A DNA stretch of 64,000 nt from Stenotrophomonas sp. ISL-67. GTDB lineage: Bacteria > Pseudomonadota > Gammaproteobacteria > Xanthomonadales > Xanthomonadaceae. The stretch covers positions 310,001-374,000 of the forward strand of contig NZ_JAGGRL010000001.1 in assembly GCF_018612915.1 (NCBI RefSeq). Direction: 5' to 3'. The stretch's first letter is position 1; the number at the start of each line of letters is the position of its first letter. A model generated the notes under the pieces. The model was not told where the DNA came from, did no database searches, and worked only from the letters and a program-made list of their open reading frames with translations. This document shows, piece after piece, positions 44,308 to 53,494 of the stretch. A program made the translations under genes and the position numbers.

Positions 44308-45498
44308 ATGTCCATCGCACGCTGCACGACGCCGTTCAAGGTAATCGGCACCACCGCATTGTCCGCCATGCTGCTGCTGGCCCCGCTGGTTTCCTCGGCT
44401 GAGGATCAGGCCTCGCCGCTGCGCACCTACCTGTTCGCCAAGCGCGAGGCCATCCAGGCCCAGTCGGCCAAACCCGGCACGCCCACCGCCATCCATGCCA
44501 AGGTCACCGCCGAAAGCCGCTCCGGCGTGCGCCGCCTGCGCATCGGGCCGACCGGGGAGTTCCAGTACATCAGCGACAGCGGCCGCAATTACGCCGGCTA
44601 CAACCTTGGCGCCGGTTCCTGGGATTCGCTGGTGGGTACGCTGGCCAGCTCGGTGGCCGACGAATACATCGTGCAGGCGGCGGTGCAGGGCGTGCCGCTG
44701 GATGGCCTGGACGTGGTGTTCACCAGCATTCCCGAGCGCAAGAGCGAAACCCTCGCTTACCCCAACAATCTCTCCTATGTGGCCTATATCGATTCCCCGG
44801 CCACCGATGCGCAGCTGCAGGAACTCAAGCGGGCGGTGCACGAGAACTCTTCGGCCATCGACCTGGTCACCCGTCCGCAACAGGTCAGCCATGCCGATGT
44901 GGAGTACATCCATAGCGCGGCCGAGCGCGATCCGACGTTGCCGCCGGGCCTGCGTGACTTCATCACCGAGGAGAAACGCCCGGCCGTGCTGGCCAGGCAG
45001 GTGAAGCCGGGCGCCGCCAAGGCCAAGCCGGCCGAGCCGGAAACGCTGGTTGCCCGCGCCCACGTCGAGCCGCGTACCGGGCTGCGTCGGGTGTTCCTGG
45101 GCAAGGACGGTTACCACCAGCAGCTGCATGACAGCGCGCCGGGACTGCTCGGCCATGGCCTTGCCCCGACGGTGGAGGAACACCTGCTCGGCGTGACCGG
45201 TACCTGCCTGACCCACATCTTTGAAGTGCAGGCAGCCTCGCGCAATGTGCTGCTGGATTCGCTGGAGCTGACCGTTGATGGCCAGGTGAGCCCACGCTTC
45301 GGCAGCAACGTGCGTTCGCCGGCGCGGTACAGCGACATCCGTTACAAGGTGCGGATTGAATCGCCGGCCTCGAAACAGGAGATCGACGCGCTGCGCCAGT
45401 CGGTCGAGGCGACCTGCCCGCTATACAACCTGGTGAAGGACGAGCAGAAACTGGAAGGCAGCATCGTGCGAGGCGCATATGCGGAAGCTACGCGCTAA
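44308..45498 (+). CDS. exported tandem OsmC-like protein
   Basis: 396 aa with a signal peptide (residues 1-31, ...LLLAPLVSSA) and two OsmC/Ohr-like domains, about 63-200 and 248-390. The second keeps both redox cysteines (C300 in GVTGTCLTHIFEVQAA and C370 in EATCPLYNLV), spaced as in OsmC peroxidases. In the first both positions are Ser (S115 and S181). OsmC/Ohr proteins are normally cytoplasmic, single-domain dimers that reduce organic hydroperoxides; this one is fused and exported. It overlaps the TonB receptor gene by 20 nt. Function inferred. Confidence 0.7.
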   Translation: MSIARCTTPFKVIGTTALSAMLLLAPLVSSAEDQASPLRTYLFAKREAIQAQSAKPGTPTAIHAKVTAESRSGVRRLRIGPTGEFQYISDSGRNYAGYNLGAGSWDSLVGTLASSVADEYIVQAAVQGVPLDGLDVVFTSIPERKSETLAYPNNLSYVAYIDSPATDAQLQELKRAVHENSSAIDLVTRPQQVSHADVEYIHSAAERDPTLPPGLRDFITEEKRPAVLARQVKPGAAKAKPAEPETLVARAHVEPRTGLRRVFLGKDGYHQQLHDSAPGLLGHGLAPTVEEHLLGVTGTCLTHIFEVQAASRNVLLDSLELTVDGQVSPRFGSNVRSPARYSDIRYKVRIESPASKQEIDALRQSVEATCPLYNLVKDEQKLEGSIVRGAYAEATR

Positions 45499-48460
45499 GC
45501 GCAGTCATCTGGCGCTTGCCCTGTGCACGCTGCTTGCGCCGGCCGGGGAGGCTGCGGAGGCCGCCGAGACTGCGGAGGAGGCCGCTGCAGCGGCGTCGCA
45601 GACATCCGGTTCCAACGCACGGACGCTGGACAAGGTTTCGGTGCTGGGCTCGCAGATCGCCGGTGGCGGCGCGCAGGCGGCACTGCCGGTGGTGGCGGTG
45701 GACCGCGAGCAGATCGATGCCACCCTTGCCACCAACGGCAACGAGCTGTTCCGCAGCCTGCCTCAGTTTGGTGATGTGGCCATTACTGAAAAGGGCACCA
45801 CCAACGCAGGCCGGAACTCCAACGTCGCACGCGGTGACGTTGGCTCCATCAACCTGCGCAACCTGGGCTCGAAGTACACGCTGCTGCTGGTCAATGGCCG
45901 CCGCACCGTGCAGCACCCGATCAGCAACAGCGGCGATGACACGACCTACAACGCCAACGCCATCCCGGTCTTCGGCCTGGAGCGGGTCAACCTGCTGCTG
46001 GACGGCGCCGCCTCCATCTACGGTTCCGATGCGGTGGCCGGCGTGGTCGACCTGGTGATGCCGAGCAACCTGGCAGATGGCGGCGGCGTTCGCCTGAACT
46101 ACGGCAAGGTGGCCGATGGCCATCGCGAAGAGGTATCGCTGGACGGGTACTTCGGCAGCGACTTCAGCGAGGGTCGCGGCAACCTCTCGGTGCTGTATGG
46201 GTTCTCCAAGCGAACCTCGCAGCTCAACTCCGATGCCTGGTTCACCGCTACCGACGGCCGCCGCCCGCTGGGCGATGGCACCAGCGTGTCGGACCCGAAC
46301 GGGACCACTGGCTTCAGCACCAGAACGCCATGGGGGCATTTCGATACCTATACCGGCGGTCGCCGCACGGGCAGCTGGTACGTCAATCCCGCCACGGGTG
46401 CGTTGACCTCCGGCACGGTGCCCACGCGCTATCACTACGATTCGGCGGCCGAACCGGGCATCACCACGTCACCGGCCATCCGCAAGGGCAATGTGTTTGC
46501 CACTGGCCGCTTCGACGTCAACGACAACCTGCAGCTATTTGGTGAGCTGGGCTATTACCGTGCCACTTCCGAATCCTGGGTGAGCAGCGAGTCTGGCTTC
46601 GGTGGTGACGGCTTCCTGCTGCATATCCGCCCGGACGCGTACTGGGTTCCGGAAGCGCTGCGCGGTGCCGATGCGATCCGGCTGCTCAATTACCAGTTCG
46701 CCGATTCCGGCATCCGCCGGGTCAAGGTGGACAACGACCAGTCGCGGGTGCTGCTGGGCGTGCGTGGCTGGACCGAGGGCGGCTGGAACTGGGAAACCGC
46801 GTTGCTGTACTCACGCGCGCGCAGCACCGATACGCAGCAGGGCGGCCTGACCGATGCCTTCATCGAAGCGGTAAACCGTACCGACGCCAGTGCCTACAAC
46901 CCGTTCAGCGGTGGCGACCCCGCCAGCATCCGGGTGGGGGATGCCACGCCCTACGACACCTCGTCATTCATCGGCGAGGCGACCCGCGAAGGTACGACGG
47001 AACTGGCGCTGTGGGACTTAAAGGTGAACCGCTCCGACCTGCTGACCTGGTATGCCGGCGACATCGGCATGGCGGCGGGGGTGGAGTACCGCTATGAAAG
47101 CCGCAGAGATGATCGCGACGAGAACATCGATGGCAGCAACCCCTACACCGACTGGTATACCGGCACGGTCGCGGCCAGCAACTTCTTCACCCACAGCCCG
47201 CGGCCGGATGTGCGCGGCAGCCGCAACGTCAAATCGGCGTTGATCGAATTCGCCGTGCCGCTGGTGTCTCCGGCGCAGGGTATTCCGCTGGTGCAGTCGC
47301 TGGACCTGCAGATTGCGGGCCGCTGGGAGGATTACAGCGATGCCGGCAAGGTCGGCAAGCCGAAACTGGCGGCGGCCTGGAAGGTGAGTGACAGCGTGCT
47401 GTTGCGCGGCTCGGTAAGCGGCGGCTTCCGTGCGCCGGGACTGGAGCTGGTGAACTCGCCGCCGACCTATGGCTTTGGCTTCAACAACGATGCGGTCCGC
47501 TGCCATGCGTTGGTTACCAAGGGCGCACAGCCCGATTACAGTGCCTGCTTGAATGCCTTCAGCAGCGGTTCGTCGGTGAAACCGTCGGTGAGCGCCGTGA
47601 CCTCGTACGGCGACGACGTCAAACCGGAAACCACCCGGCAATCGTCGTGGGGCGTGGTGTTCGAGCCGCAGTTCCTGCCCGAACGGCTCGGGGCGATCAG
47701 CCTGAGCGTGGATGCGTGGCGCGTGCAGGTGGAGAACCCCATCAGCACCATGGGCGAGGAACTGCTGTACGACGCTTACCTGCGCGTGGTGGAAGGCAGC
47801 AGCAACCCGAACGTGGTGCGGGCGGCGGTGACGGCGGAGGATGTCGCGCAGTTCGAAGGCTCCGGCCTGGCACCGGCGGGCGTGGTGACGCACGTCTACA
47901 ACCGTTACCAGAATCGCCGGCCGCTGACCGCGTCGGGCGTGGACTACAACGTCGGCTGGCGCCTGCCGGACACGGCGTGGGGCAATTTCTCGTTGCTGGT
48001 CAGTGCCAGCCAGCTCAAGGAATACACCCAGCAGAAGCCTGCCGAGGTGCAGCGGGTGGCTGCGGCCATCGCCAGCGGGCAGCTGAACATCCTCGTACCC
48101 GACCTGGGGGCGGCCAACGAGGTGGGCATCAACGGCGCGAAGCCGGAGTGGCGGGCCAGCGCGACCTTGATCTGGAACCTGCAGGACTGGACGGTGCGGC
48201 TGCGCGATGACTACATCGACAGCGTGACCGCCGGCGCTTACTCCGATCGCACACCGTTCGTGGTCGGCTCCACGCAGCGCGGGGCGCTGTCGGTAAAGAA
48301 GGAGTTCACCCGCGGGCGGCTGAGTGGAACCGCGGTGGAAGTGGGGGCCCGCAACCTGTTCGACAAAGAGCCACCGCTGAGTGCCACGGGCAGCTATCTG
48401 AGCGCGCTGCACGAATCCTACGGACGTTACCTCCACCTCGGCATTTCCAGGAACTGGTGA
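45479..48460 (+). CDS. TonB-dependent outer-membrane receptor
   Basis: 993 aa. After an Ala/Glu-rich signal region comes a TonB-box-like TLDKVSVLGS, a plug domain (PVVAVDREQIDATLATNGNE, IRNLGS-like NLRNLGSKYTLLLVNGRR, LLLDGAASIYGSDAVAGVV) and a long beta-barrel with the C-terminal motif ending in an aromatic residue (LHLGISRNW). The ATG lies within the end of the OsmC gene with GAGG upstream, so translation is coupled. Substrate unknown. The architecture resembles large Xanthomonadaceae receptors. Confidence 0.92.
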   Translation: MRKLRAKRSHLALALCTLLAPAGEAAEAAETAEEAAAAASQTSGSNARTLDKVSVLGSQIAGGGAQAALPVVAVDREQIDATLATNGNELFRSLPQFGDVAITEKGTTNAGRNSNVARGDVGSINLRNLGSKYTLLLVNGRRTVQHPISNSGDDTTYNANAIPVFGLERVNLLLDGAASIYGSDAVAGVVDLVMPSNLADGGGVRLNYGKVADGHREEVSLDGYFGSDFSEGRGNLSVLYGFSKRTSQLNSDAWFTATDGRRPLGDGTSVSDPNGTTGFSTRTPWGHFDTYTGGRRTGSWYVNPATGALTSGTVPTRYHYDSAAEPGITTSPAIRKGNVFATGRFDVNDNLQLFGELGYYRATSESWVSSESGFGGDGFLLHIRPDAYWVPEALRGADAIRLLNYQFADSGIRRVKVDNDQSRVLLGVRGWTEGGWNWETALLYSRARSTDTQQGGLTDAFIEAVNRTDASAYNPFSGGDPASIRVGDATPYDTSSFIGEATREGTTELALWDLKVNRSDLLTWYAGDIGMAAGVEYRYESRRDDRDENIDGSNPYTDWYTGTVAASNFFTHSPRPDVRGSRNVKSALIEFAVPLVSPAQGIPLVQSLDLQIAGRWEDYSDAGKVGKPKLAAAWKVSDSVLLRGSVSGGFRAPGLELVNSPPTYGFGFNNDAVRCHALVTKGAQPDYSACLNAFSSGSSVKPSVSAVTSYGDDVKPETTRQSSWGVVFEPQFLPERLGAISLSVDAWRVQVENPISTMGEELLYDAYLRVVEGSSNPNVVRAAVTAEDVAQFEGSGLAPAGVVTHVYNRYQNRRPLTASGVDYNVGWRLPDTAWGNFSLLVSASQLKEYTQQKPAEVQRVAAAIASGQLNILVPDLGAANEVGINGAKPEWRASATLIWNLQDWTVRLRDDYIDSVTAGAYSDRTPFVVGSTQRGALSVKKEFTRGRLSGTAVEVGARNLFDKEPPLSATGSYLSALHESYGRYLHLGISRNW

Positions 48461-48465
48461 ACACC

Positions 48466-49434
48466 ATGAAGACGCATGCATTCGTTTCCCTGTTCGTGGT
48501 TACCCTGCTCGCCACCGCGTGCAGTCCGCAGGACAAGGCCACCGGGGTGCCAGCCGCGGCCGCGGCCGCGGCGCTGGATTTCCAGGACGAACACACGCAG
48601 TGGGTACGTCAACGCAGCGCGGACCTGAGCAAGCCTGATGGCTGGACCAGCCTGATCGGGCTGCACTGGATCGAAGCAGGCAAGCGCAGCGTGGGGGGCG
48701 GCGCGGAGAACGCCATCCGCCTGTCCATCGCGCCGGATCGATTGGGCGAGGTGGAGCAGCGCGCCGATGGCCTGTACTTCCAGGTCGCCGCAGGCGTGCC
48801 GGTCACCGTTGACGGCAAGCCGGTACAGGGCGAAGTTCGTCTGGATCCAGAGGGGGCCGGCGGTGGTACAAAGCTGGCCTATGACCAGGGCAGGGGCCAG
48901 ATCACCGCGATCAAGCGTGGTCAGCGCCTTGCCCTGCGCGTGCGCCACGCGGACGCGCAGGCACGGCGGGACTTCGCGGGCCTGGACTTCTTCCCGGCCG
49001 ATGAAGGCTGGCGTGTGCAGGCACGGTTCGTGCCGCACCCGGCCGGCAAGACCCTGCCGATCGTGAACGTACTCGGCGAGGTCGCCGACAACCCCAATCC
49101 GGGGTATGTGGTGTTCGACCGGGACGGGCGCGAGTGGCGGCTGGAAGCATTGGGCGACCCGGCCAAAGGCTTGAACCTGATGTTCCAGGACCAGAGCACC
49201 GGCCGGCTCACCTACGGGGTAGGCCGCTACCTGCGCACCGATCCCATCGCGGCGGACGGTACGGTCGTCGTGGACTTCAACCGCTCCCACAACCCGCCCT
49301 GTGCCTATACGGCGTTTGCCACCTGCCCGCTGCCGCCGCCGGAGAACCGCTTGGTCCTGCAGGATGCCGACGGTCAACGTGTGCGGTTGGCGGTGCTTGC
49401 CGGGGAGAAGAAATACGCGGGGGGCAACCACTGA
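48466..49434 (+). CDS. DUF1684 lipoprotein
   Basis: 322 aa. A lipoprotein signal (MKTHAFVSLFVVTLLATACS) is followed by the DUF1684 pattern: GWTSLIGLHWIEAGKRSVG near the start and VVVDFNRSHNPPCAYTAFATCPLPPPENRL, then AGEKKYAGG near the end. The family's biochemical role is unknown to me. I chose the ATG at 48466; a GTG at 48457 overlaps the receptor stop. Third gene of the OsmC-receptor-DUF1684 operon. Confidence 0.85.
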   Translation: MKTHAFVSLFVVTLLATACSPQDKATGVPAAAAAAALDFQDEHTQWVRQRSADLSKPDGWTSLIGLHWIEAGKRSVGGGAENAIRLSIAPDRLGEVEQRADGLYFQVAAGVPVTVDGKPVQGEVRLDPEGAGGGTKLAYDQGRGQITAIKRGQRLALRVRHADAQARRDFAGLDFFPADEGWRVQARFVPHPAGKTLPIVNVLGEVADNPNPGYVVFDRDGREWRLEALGDPAKGLNLMFQDQSTGRLTYGVGRYLRTDPIAADGTVVVDFNRSHNPPCAYTAFATCPLPPPENRLVLQDADGQRVRLAVLAGEKKYAGGNH

Positions 49435-49569
49435 CGCTCTGCCGGTTCCGCTCCAATTGCTGCGGGCTGAACGGAGCGTCCGGCATTGACGTGACATCCA
49501 CGGTTTTTCACAGGGGGTTCCCAGCGCCGCGCCGACACTGGCCGCATGTCATGACGCCAGGAGCCAACC

Positions 49570-49929
49570 ATGAATCTCTCTACCCGAAACGTGCTGTGTG
49601 CAGCTGCCCTGATGGCATCGGTGTTCAGCGCCAGCGCCCAGACCTACGGGCCGAAGGACGAAGGGCGCCGCTTCAATGACGGTACCAAGGTGGTCTGCAA
49701 GAACGTGGAAGTGCAGCGCAACAGCAGGGACCCGAACCGCATTGCCGGTACCGCTACGGGCGCGGTGGTCGGTGGCCTGCTCGGCAACCAGGTGGGTGGC
49801 GGCAGCGGCAAGAAGATCGCCACCGTGGCGGGCGCGGTAGCGGGCGGTGCGGCCGGTCGCCAGATCCAGGGCAACCAGCAGAACAAGAACGGCGACCGCG
49901 TGGTGGAGCGCCAGTGCTACCGCCGTTGA
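49570..49929 (+). CDS. glycine-zipper 2TM-domain exported protein
   Basis: 119 aa with a signal peptide (MNLSTRNVLCAAALMASVFSASA) and a glycine-zipper segment (AGTATGAVVGGLLGNQVGGG, then ATVAGAVAGGAAGRQIQGNQ). Such proteins sit in or near the outer membrane (17-kDa antigen/SlyB-like). Two cysteines remain in the mature part (VVCKNVEV and RQCYRR). CAGGAG precedes the ATG. The terminator at 50001-50037 follows. Confidence 0.85.
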   Translation: MNLSTRNVLCAAALMASVFSASAQTYGPKDEGRRFNDGTKVVCKNVEVQRNSRDPNRIAGTATGAVVGGLLGNQVGGGSGKKIATVAGAVAGGAAGRQIQGNQQNKNGDRVVERQCYRR

Positions 49930-49984
49930 TGCGAACGCGCGTGAGGCGCACGAAGCTGAATGAAAGGGCTGGCCATGGGCCGTA

Positions 49985-50000
49985 ATGCTGTTCACTTAAG
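49985..50000. repeat. left copy of a 16-bp inverted repeat flanking 2.7 kb
   Basis: ATGCTGTTCACTTAAG here and its exact reverse complement at 52694-52709 enclose the MASE1 gene and the exported protein gene. Both copies are next to TGGCCATGGGCCG. Confidence 0.7.
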
Positions 50001-50037
50001 AAAACGGCGCTGACCCTAATGGGGTAAGCGCCGTTTT
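50001..50037 (+). terminator. terminator after the glycine-zipper gene
   Basis: AAAACGGCGCT and AGCGCCGTTTTT with an inner ACCC/GGGT pairing. Confidence 0.85.
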
Positions 50038-50149
50038 TCATTGGCGCGGCGACTGAAGCGAATGGCACAAACCATCGATCAGAAGCTCAAATGAGCAGCG
50101 TCATGCATCTGAGCGCCAAGCGGAGTCAGCCAGGTGTATCCCTGACTCC

Positions 50150-50172
50150 GTAGAGCGACGCCATGCGTCGCT
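50150..50172 (+). repeat. GTAG-type REP, single unit
   Basis: GTAGAGCGACGCC-ATGCGTCGCT. It directly follows another palindrome (CGGAGTCAG 50121-50129 with CTGACTCCG 50142-50150). Confidence 0.75.
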
Positions 50173-50213
50173 GCTTTCCTCACCGCAAACGATCGCCAGC
50201 AAGGGCGTGTGAC

Positions 50214-51784
50214 CTACAGAACCGGATATGGCGGGTTTTCGCAGCCAACTTCAACCGTCACTTGCTCCAGTAACAGGATTCGAATGCGATTGCGACGACA
50301 TTGGGTCGTTCCCCCGTAGGCCATTGTCCTTCCGGACAGTCGCTCGATGGCTGCCACCATGGTGCCACTGGAGAGGCTGTGGTGAGAGTCCAGTGTTGCG
50401 AGCGACACGACGATCCCCCTGCGTCTCCCGGAACGCCCGCACCGCGCGCGAATCTTTATTTGACCCGGCTCACGCTCAAGGAGCAGGGAGACTGCATCGA
50501 TGATGGTCCGATAGGCCGCCAGCTGCAGGCCGACACTCAATCTGCATGGATCGCCGATCAGTCGGTGCGGTGCCAATCGATCTGTCGCCTTCCATGACTC
50601 ATCGATTCCACCGATCTGAAGGGCAAGGTAGAGCCCTACGTGTTCCAGCGAGGTTGGGTAGACCATCGTGATCTGCTCGCGGAACTTGCGGGAGTGCAGA
50701 ACGGTGATCTTGAGGAGTCCTCCTGCGAGATCAGGTGCCCTTTGGTCTTGAGCCATTCCGCGACGTCACTGAGTGAGGCATCGAAGCCATCGCTGAGCTG
50801 TCGTATGTTCAACGCTCGCGAGCGGAGCTCCTTCTCAGTGGCGGCATGGGCCGCTCTGGAGTGGGAAAGGGCCCGCTCCCTTTCATGTTTGTGGGTTCTG
50901 AGCTCCTGGTAATAGTGCGAGACGCATGCGCCGACAGCCAGCAGCGCTATTCCAACCAGCGCCAGACTCTGCTGGGCCGAGAAAGCAGCTGGATCAAAGG
51001 AGTCCGCCATACCCGACGCAGGCATGGTCAGGCGCACGATCAAGCTCCAGATGGGCACGCTGATGGCTGCGCCCTTCCAGCCATGCATGCAGGTCAAGGC
51101 GATGGCAGGCAGGGCGAGCAGTAACAGGATGTTGGTCTTGGCCGCGCCAGGTGCAGCGGGGATCCAGAGCGCCGCGAAGCCGACGACGGTCATCAAGACG
51201 AGACAGATCACTGTCGGCACCATCAGCCCGGTTCGGGAGCTGAATCCCTCCTTCCTCCTCGTCCAAAGCAGCGCCAGCGGCGCGATTGTGAGGATTCCGA
51301 TGAAATCTCCTACCAGGAAGCGGACCGCGTCCGTCCCTACACCTGCGGCCGGAGGAGTCGCCCACAGCAGGTACGGGATCACGAGGTTCAGCGTTGTCAC
51401 CGTGATGGTTGACGCTGCGGCAACACAGATGAGCCAGGCACCTGCTCTGGAACTCATGAATCGGCGATGGAGATGCGCGATGAACATGACGGCGGGCATC
51501 AAAACGGCTGAGCTGACTACGAACCATGTCCATCCATAGCGGGCGATCATGGGATATCGCGAAAATGCGAAGTAACAATATTCGCCGAGGAGCAGATAAG
51601 GCCAGAGCCGCAGCGGAGTGAGCAGGAGCGCTGCCACCCGGACACCGGCTGGCAGATAGAACTGATCCATCGACACCTCGCGTGCTGCCCAGTACGCGAA
51701 CGCATAAAGAAGGGCGACGGCCAGTCCGATGGGACGAATGCGGAAGTTCAGGTGCAGCCCGGTCTTCAGCCATTCCGTTTGCAT
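50214..51784 (-). pseudogene. MASE1-domain sensor-like protein, frameshifted
   Basis: The first frame (ATG 51784, GGAG upstream) encodes about eight membrane segments matching MASE1 (LPAGVRVAALLLTPLRLWPYLLLGEYC, FLVGDFIGILTIAPLALLW), then a coiled region (HKHERERALSHSRAAHAATEKEL) ending DVAEWLKTKG. From about 50737 sensible sequence continues in the -1 frame (PDLAGGLLKITVLHSRKF, LEHVGLYLALQIGG... to the stop at 50214), like the helical and ATPase-like tail of a sensor kinase. A one-base deletion near GGGCAC (50735-50740) would explain this. If not repaired, the product is truncated with a wrong tail ending at 50636. Confidence 0.65.
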
Positions 51785-52097
51785 GCGTTTCTCCGATTTT
51801 GCCGAAGACGACACCCTGACAATGCAGGTATGCGTCGGGGCCGGACGGTATCGGTGAAATTACCGCGATGCAATGGCTGTTTCGAATTATAGGAAAGATA
51901 CGAGACTTGCAGAATTCGCGCGTTCTTGCGGGATGTCACGCGTTACTAGTGAGGTCCGTCCCATCTTGAATTCAAGCGCGCCAATGGAGTTTTTGGCTGC
52001 TGCCGCGCATCCGAATCAGAGAATTTTCAGCGAAACTGTCGGCTGCCCCCACTACGATTCATGCGGCACTGTTGCCAGCCACCAATTGGAGGTCGAA
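51785..52097. other. 313-nt divergent intergenic region with a palindrome
   Basis: AT-richer than the surroundings. It contains a perfect 12-bp palindrome CTTGAATTCAAG (51965-51976) that could be an operator for the divergent MASE1 and exported-protein genes. I see no confident promoter. Confidence 0.4.
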
Positions 52098-52526
52098 GTG
52101 AGGTTCTTGTCCGTCTGCAGCGTGGCTCCCGTGCTGCTTCTCGCCATGGCGCCGATGTCGGCCAAGGCTCAATTGAGCGACCACCATGGAGTGGAGCTGG
52201 CATCCCACGGACTGGGACAGTCTTACCCGATGGCAAGCGACGTGAGCCAGGATCCAAACTGGCAGGTATACGGGTTTGAACGCGATGGAATCTCGTACTA
52301 CCAGGTGAATGACCTCTCCGGTCGAGTTCACCTTATCGTTGGTCGAGCGGGCGGTTCGTACTGGGCGTTGCCTGCTGGCGACATGCGGGTACGCGCATCT
52401 GTCCCATCGCGACGTGAGCCTGCACCTGAGGGCGCTGACAGCGCTGTGGTGTACAGGCATCAGGATTTCTTGATCCTGCGTTATGGCGTTGGAGATGAGG
52501 CGATGTGGTCTGTGGAGCTTCCCTGA
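52098..52526 (+). CDS. exported protein of unknown function
   Basis: 142 aa, not recognised. The GTG at 52098 follows GGAGG and begins a signal peptide (MRFLSVCSVAPVLLLAMAPMSAKA). The mature part (QVYGFERDGISYYQVNDLSGRVHLIVGRAGGSYWALPAGD, read in pieces) looks like a small beta-rich domain. It is divergent from the MASE1 gene and lies within the 16-bp inverted repeats. Confidence 0.6.
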   Translation: MRFLSVCSVAPVLLLAMAPMSAKAQLSDHHGVELASHGLGQSYPMASDVSQDPNWQVYGFERDGISYYQVNDLSGRVHLIVGRAGGSYWALPAGDMRVRASVPSRREPAPEGADSAVVYRHQDFLILRYGVGDEAMWSVELP

Positions 52527-52600
52527 GTCCTGCATGGAAAGGCTACATCGCAGGCTGGTGCTGTGACTCTGGCTGATGCGTGTATCCGGAGAGTCCCATG

Positions 52601-52691
52601 GCCGGCCAACGGCCGGCGCTACCGGGATCGGGGTGGTCGGCTCTGTCCCGCCGTTGCGCGTTAAACGTAGCCGGGCAAGGCCCGGCTCTAC
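52601..52691. repeat. two GTAG-type REP units, reverse orientation
   Basis: GCCGGCCAAC-GGCCGGCGCTAC (52601-52622) and GCCGGGCAAGG-CCCGGCTCTAC (52670-52691). The right copy of the 16-bp inverted repeat follows at 52694-52709. Confidence 0.8.
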
Positions 52692-52735
52692 AGCTTAAGT
52701 GAACAGCATGATGGCCATGGGCCGGCCCTTTTTCT

Positions 52736-53401
52736 TCAGCGCGTGGGCGGGTAACCCGCGATCGTGCGCGCCCCGGTGATGATCATGCGCAGCATCTGCG
52801 CGGTCTGCTCGATCATTTCCGGGTCGCGTTCGGGCGGCTGGTCCAGCGCCGTGCCGCCCATGGCGAAGACCAGTCGCGTGATTGCCTTGGCCACCAGGTG
52901 CGGCTCATGCAGCAGCGCGCCGTTGTCGGCATGGGCCAGCCGGATCAGATCCACGCAGAGTTCTTCTTCGAAGTAGTTCAGTTCGCGCTCGACGGCCTGC
53001 TTGAACGCATCCGAGCCGGCGCTGCCTTCGCGCAGCAGCACGTGCAGCAGGCGGTCGTCAGCGCGCAGCTGTTCGAAAAACGTTTCCACCGACAGGCGGA
53101 TGACGCTGCGGTCCGAAGATGCCGCGCGCTGGCGTGACTCGCCGATGATGGTACGCAGCGAACGGCCCGCCAGGTCGATCAGGGCCACGGTCAGCTCGTC
53201 CATGTCGCGGAACTGGCGATAGAACGAGTTCGGGGCGATGCCGGCTTCACGGGCGACCTCGCGCAGACTCAGGGTCGACACGCTGCGGTGCGGGCCGATC
53301 AGGGTCAGGGCGGCCGCCAGCAGATCCTCGCGTGAAATCGAGGCCTTACGGGCCGGCAGGGGGTCGTCGTGGACGGTCAGGTGCGAATCGGGCGGGGTCA
53401 T
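52736..53401 (-). CDS. TetR-family repressor, FabR/DesT-like
   Basis: 221 aa. The N-terminal helix-turn-helix reads SREDLLAAALTLIGPHRSVS, then LREVAREAGIAPNSFYRQFRDMDEL, matching the FabR/DesT branch that senses unsaturated acyl-CoA or acyl-ACP and controls unsaturated fatty acid genes. It is divergent from a ferredoxin-type reductase and a desaturase, as desT is from desCB in Pseudomonas aeruginosa. A TATGAT -10 box (53434-53429) lies 28 nt upstream of the ATG. Confidence 0.85.
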   Translation of the reverse strand: MTPPDSHLTVHDDPLPARKASISREDLLAAALTLIGPHRSVSTLSLREVAREAGIAPNSFYRQFRDMDELTVALIDLAGRSLRTIIGESRQRAASSDRSVIRLSVETFFEQLRADDRLLHVLLREGSAGSDAFKQAVERELNYFEEELCVDLIRLAHADNGALLHEPHLVAKAITRLVFAMGGTALDQPPERDPEMIEQTAQMLRMIITGARTIAGYPPTR

Positions 53402-53448
53402 CCAGAGGCCAGACGGTCAAGTCCCTGAATCATAGCCGGTCTGGGCAA

Positions 53449-53462
53449 TATACAAGTGTATA
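53449..53462. promoter_or_regulatory. palindromic operator between the TetR gene and the desaturase operon
   Basis: TATACA-ag-TGTATA, a perfect inverted repeat, followed by a further CTGTATG. It lies between the divergent genes, upstream of a TATAGT -10-like box (53483-53488), as expected for a TetR-family operator. Confidence 0.55.
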
Positions 53463-53494
53463 CACACCTGTATGCTCGGCCGTATAGTGACGGC

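Noticed and set aside
50725..50745. Programmed -1 frameshifting in the MASE1 gene
   Set aside because: The local ACC AAA GGG CAC does not form a X XXY YYZ slippery heptamer in the right phase and no downstream pseudoknot is evident, so a plain one-base deletion or sequencing error is more likely.
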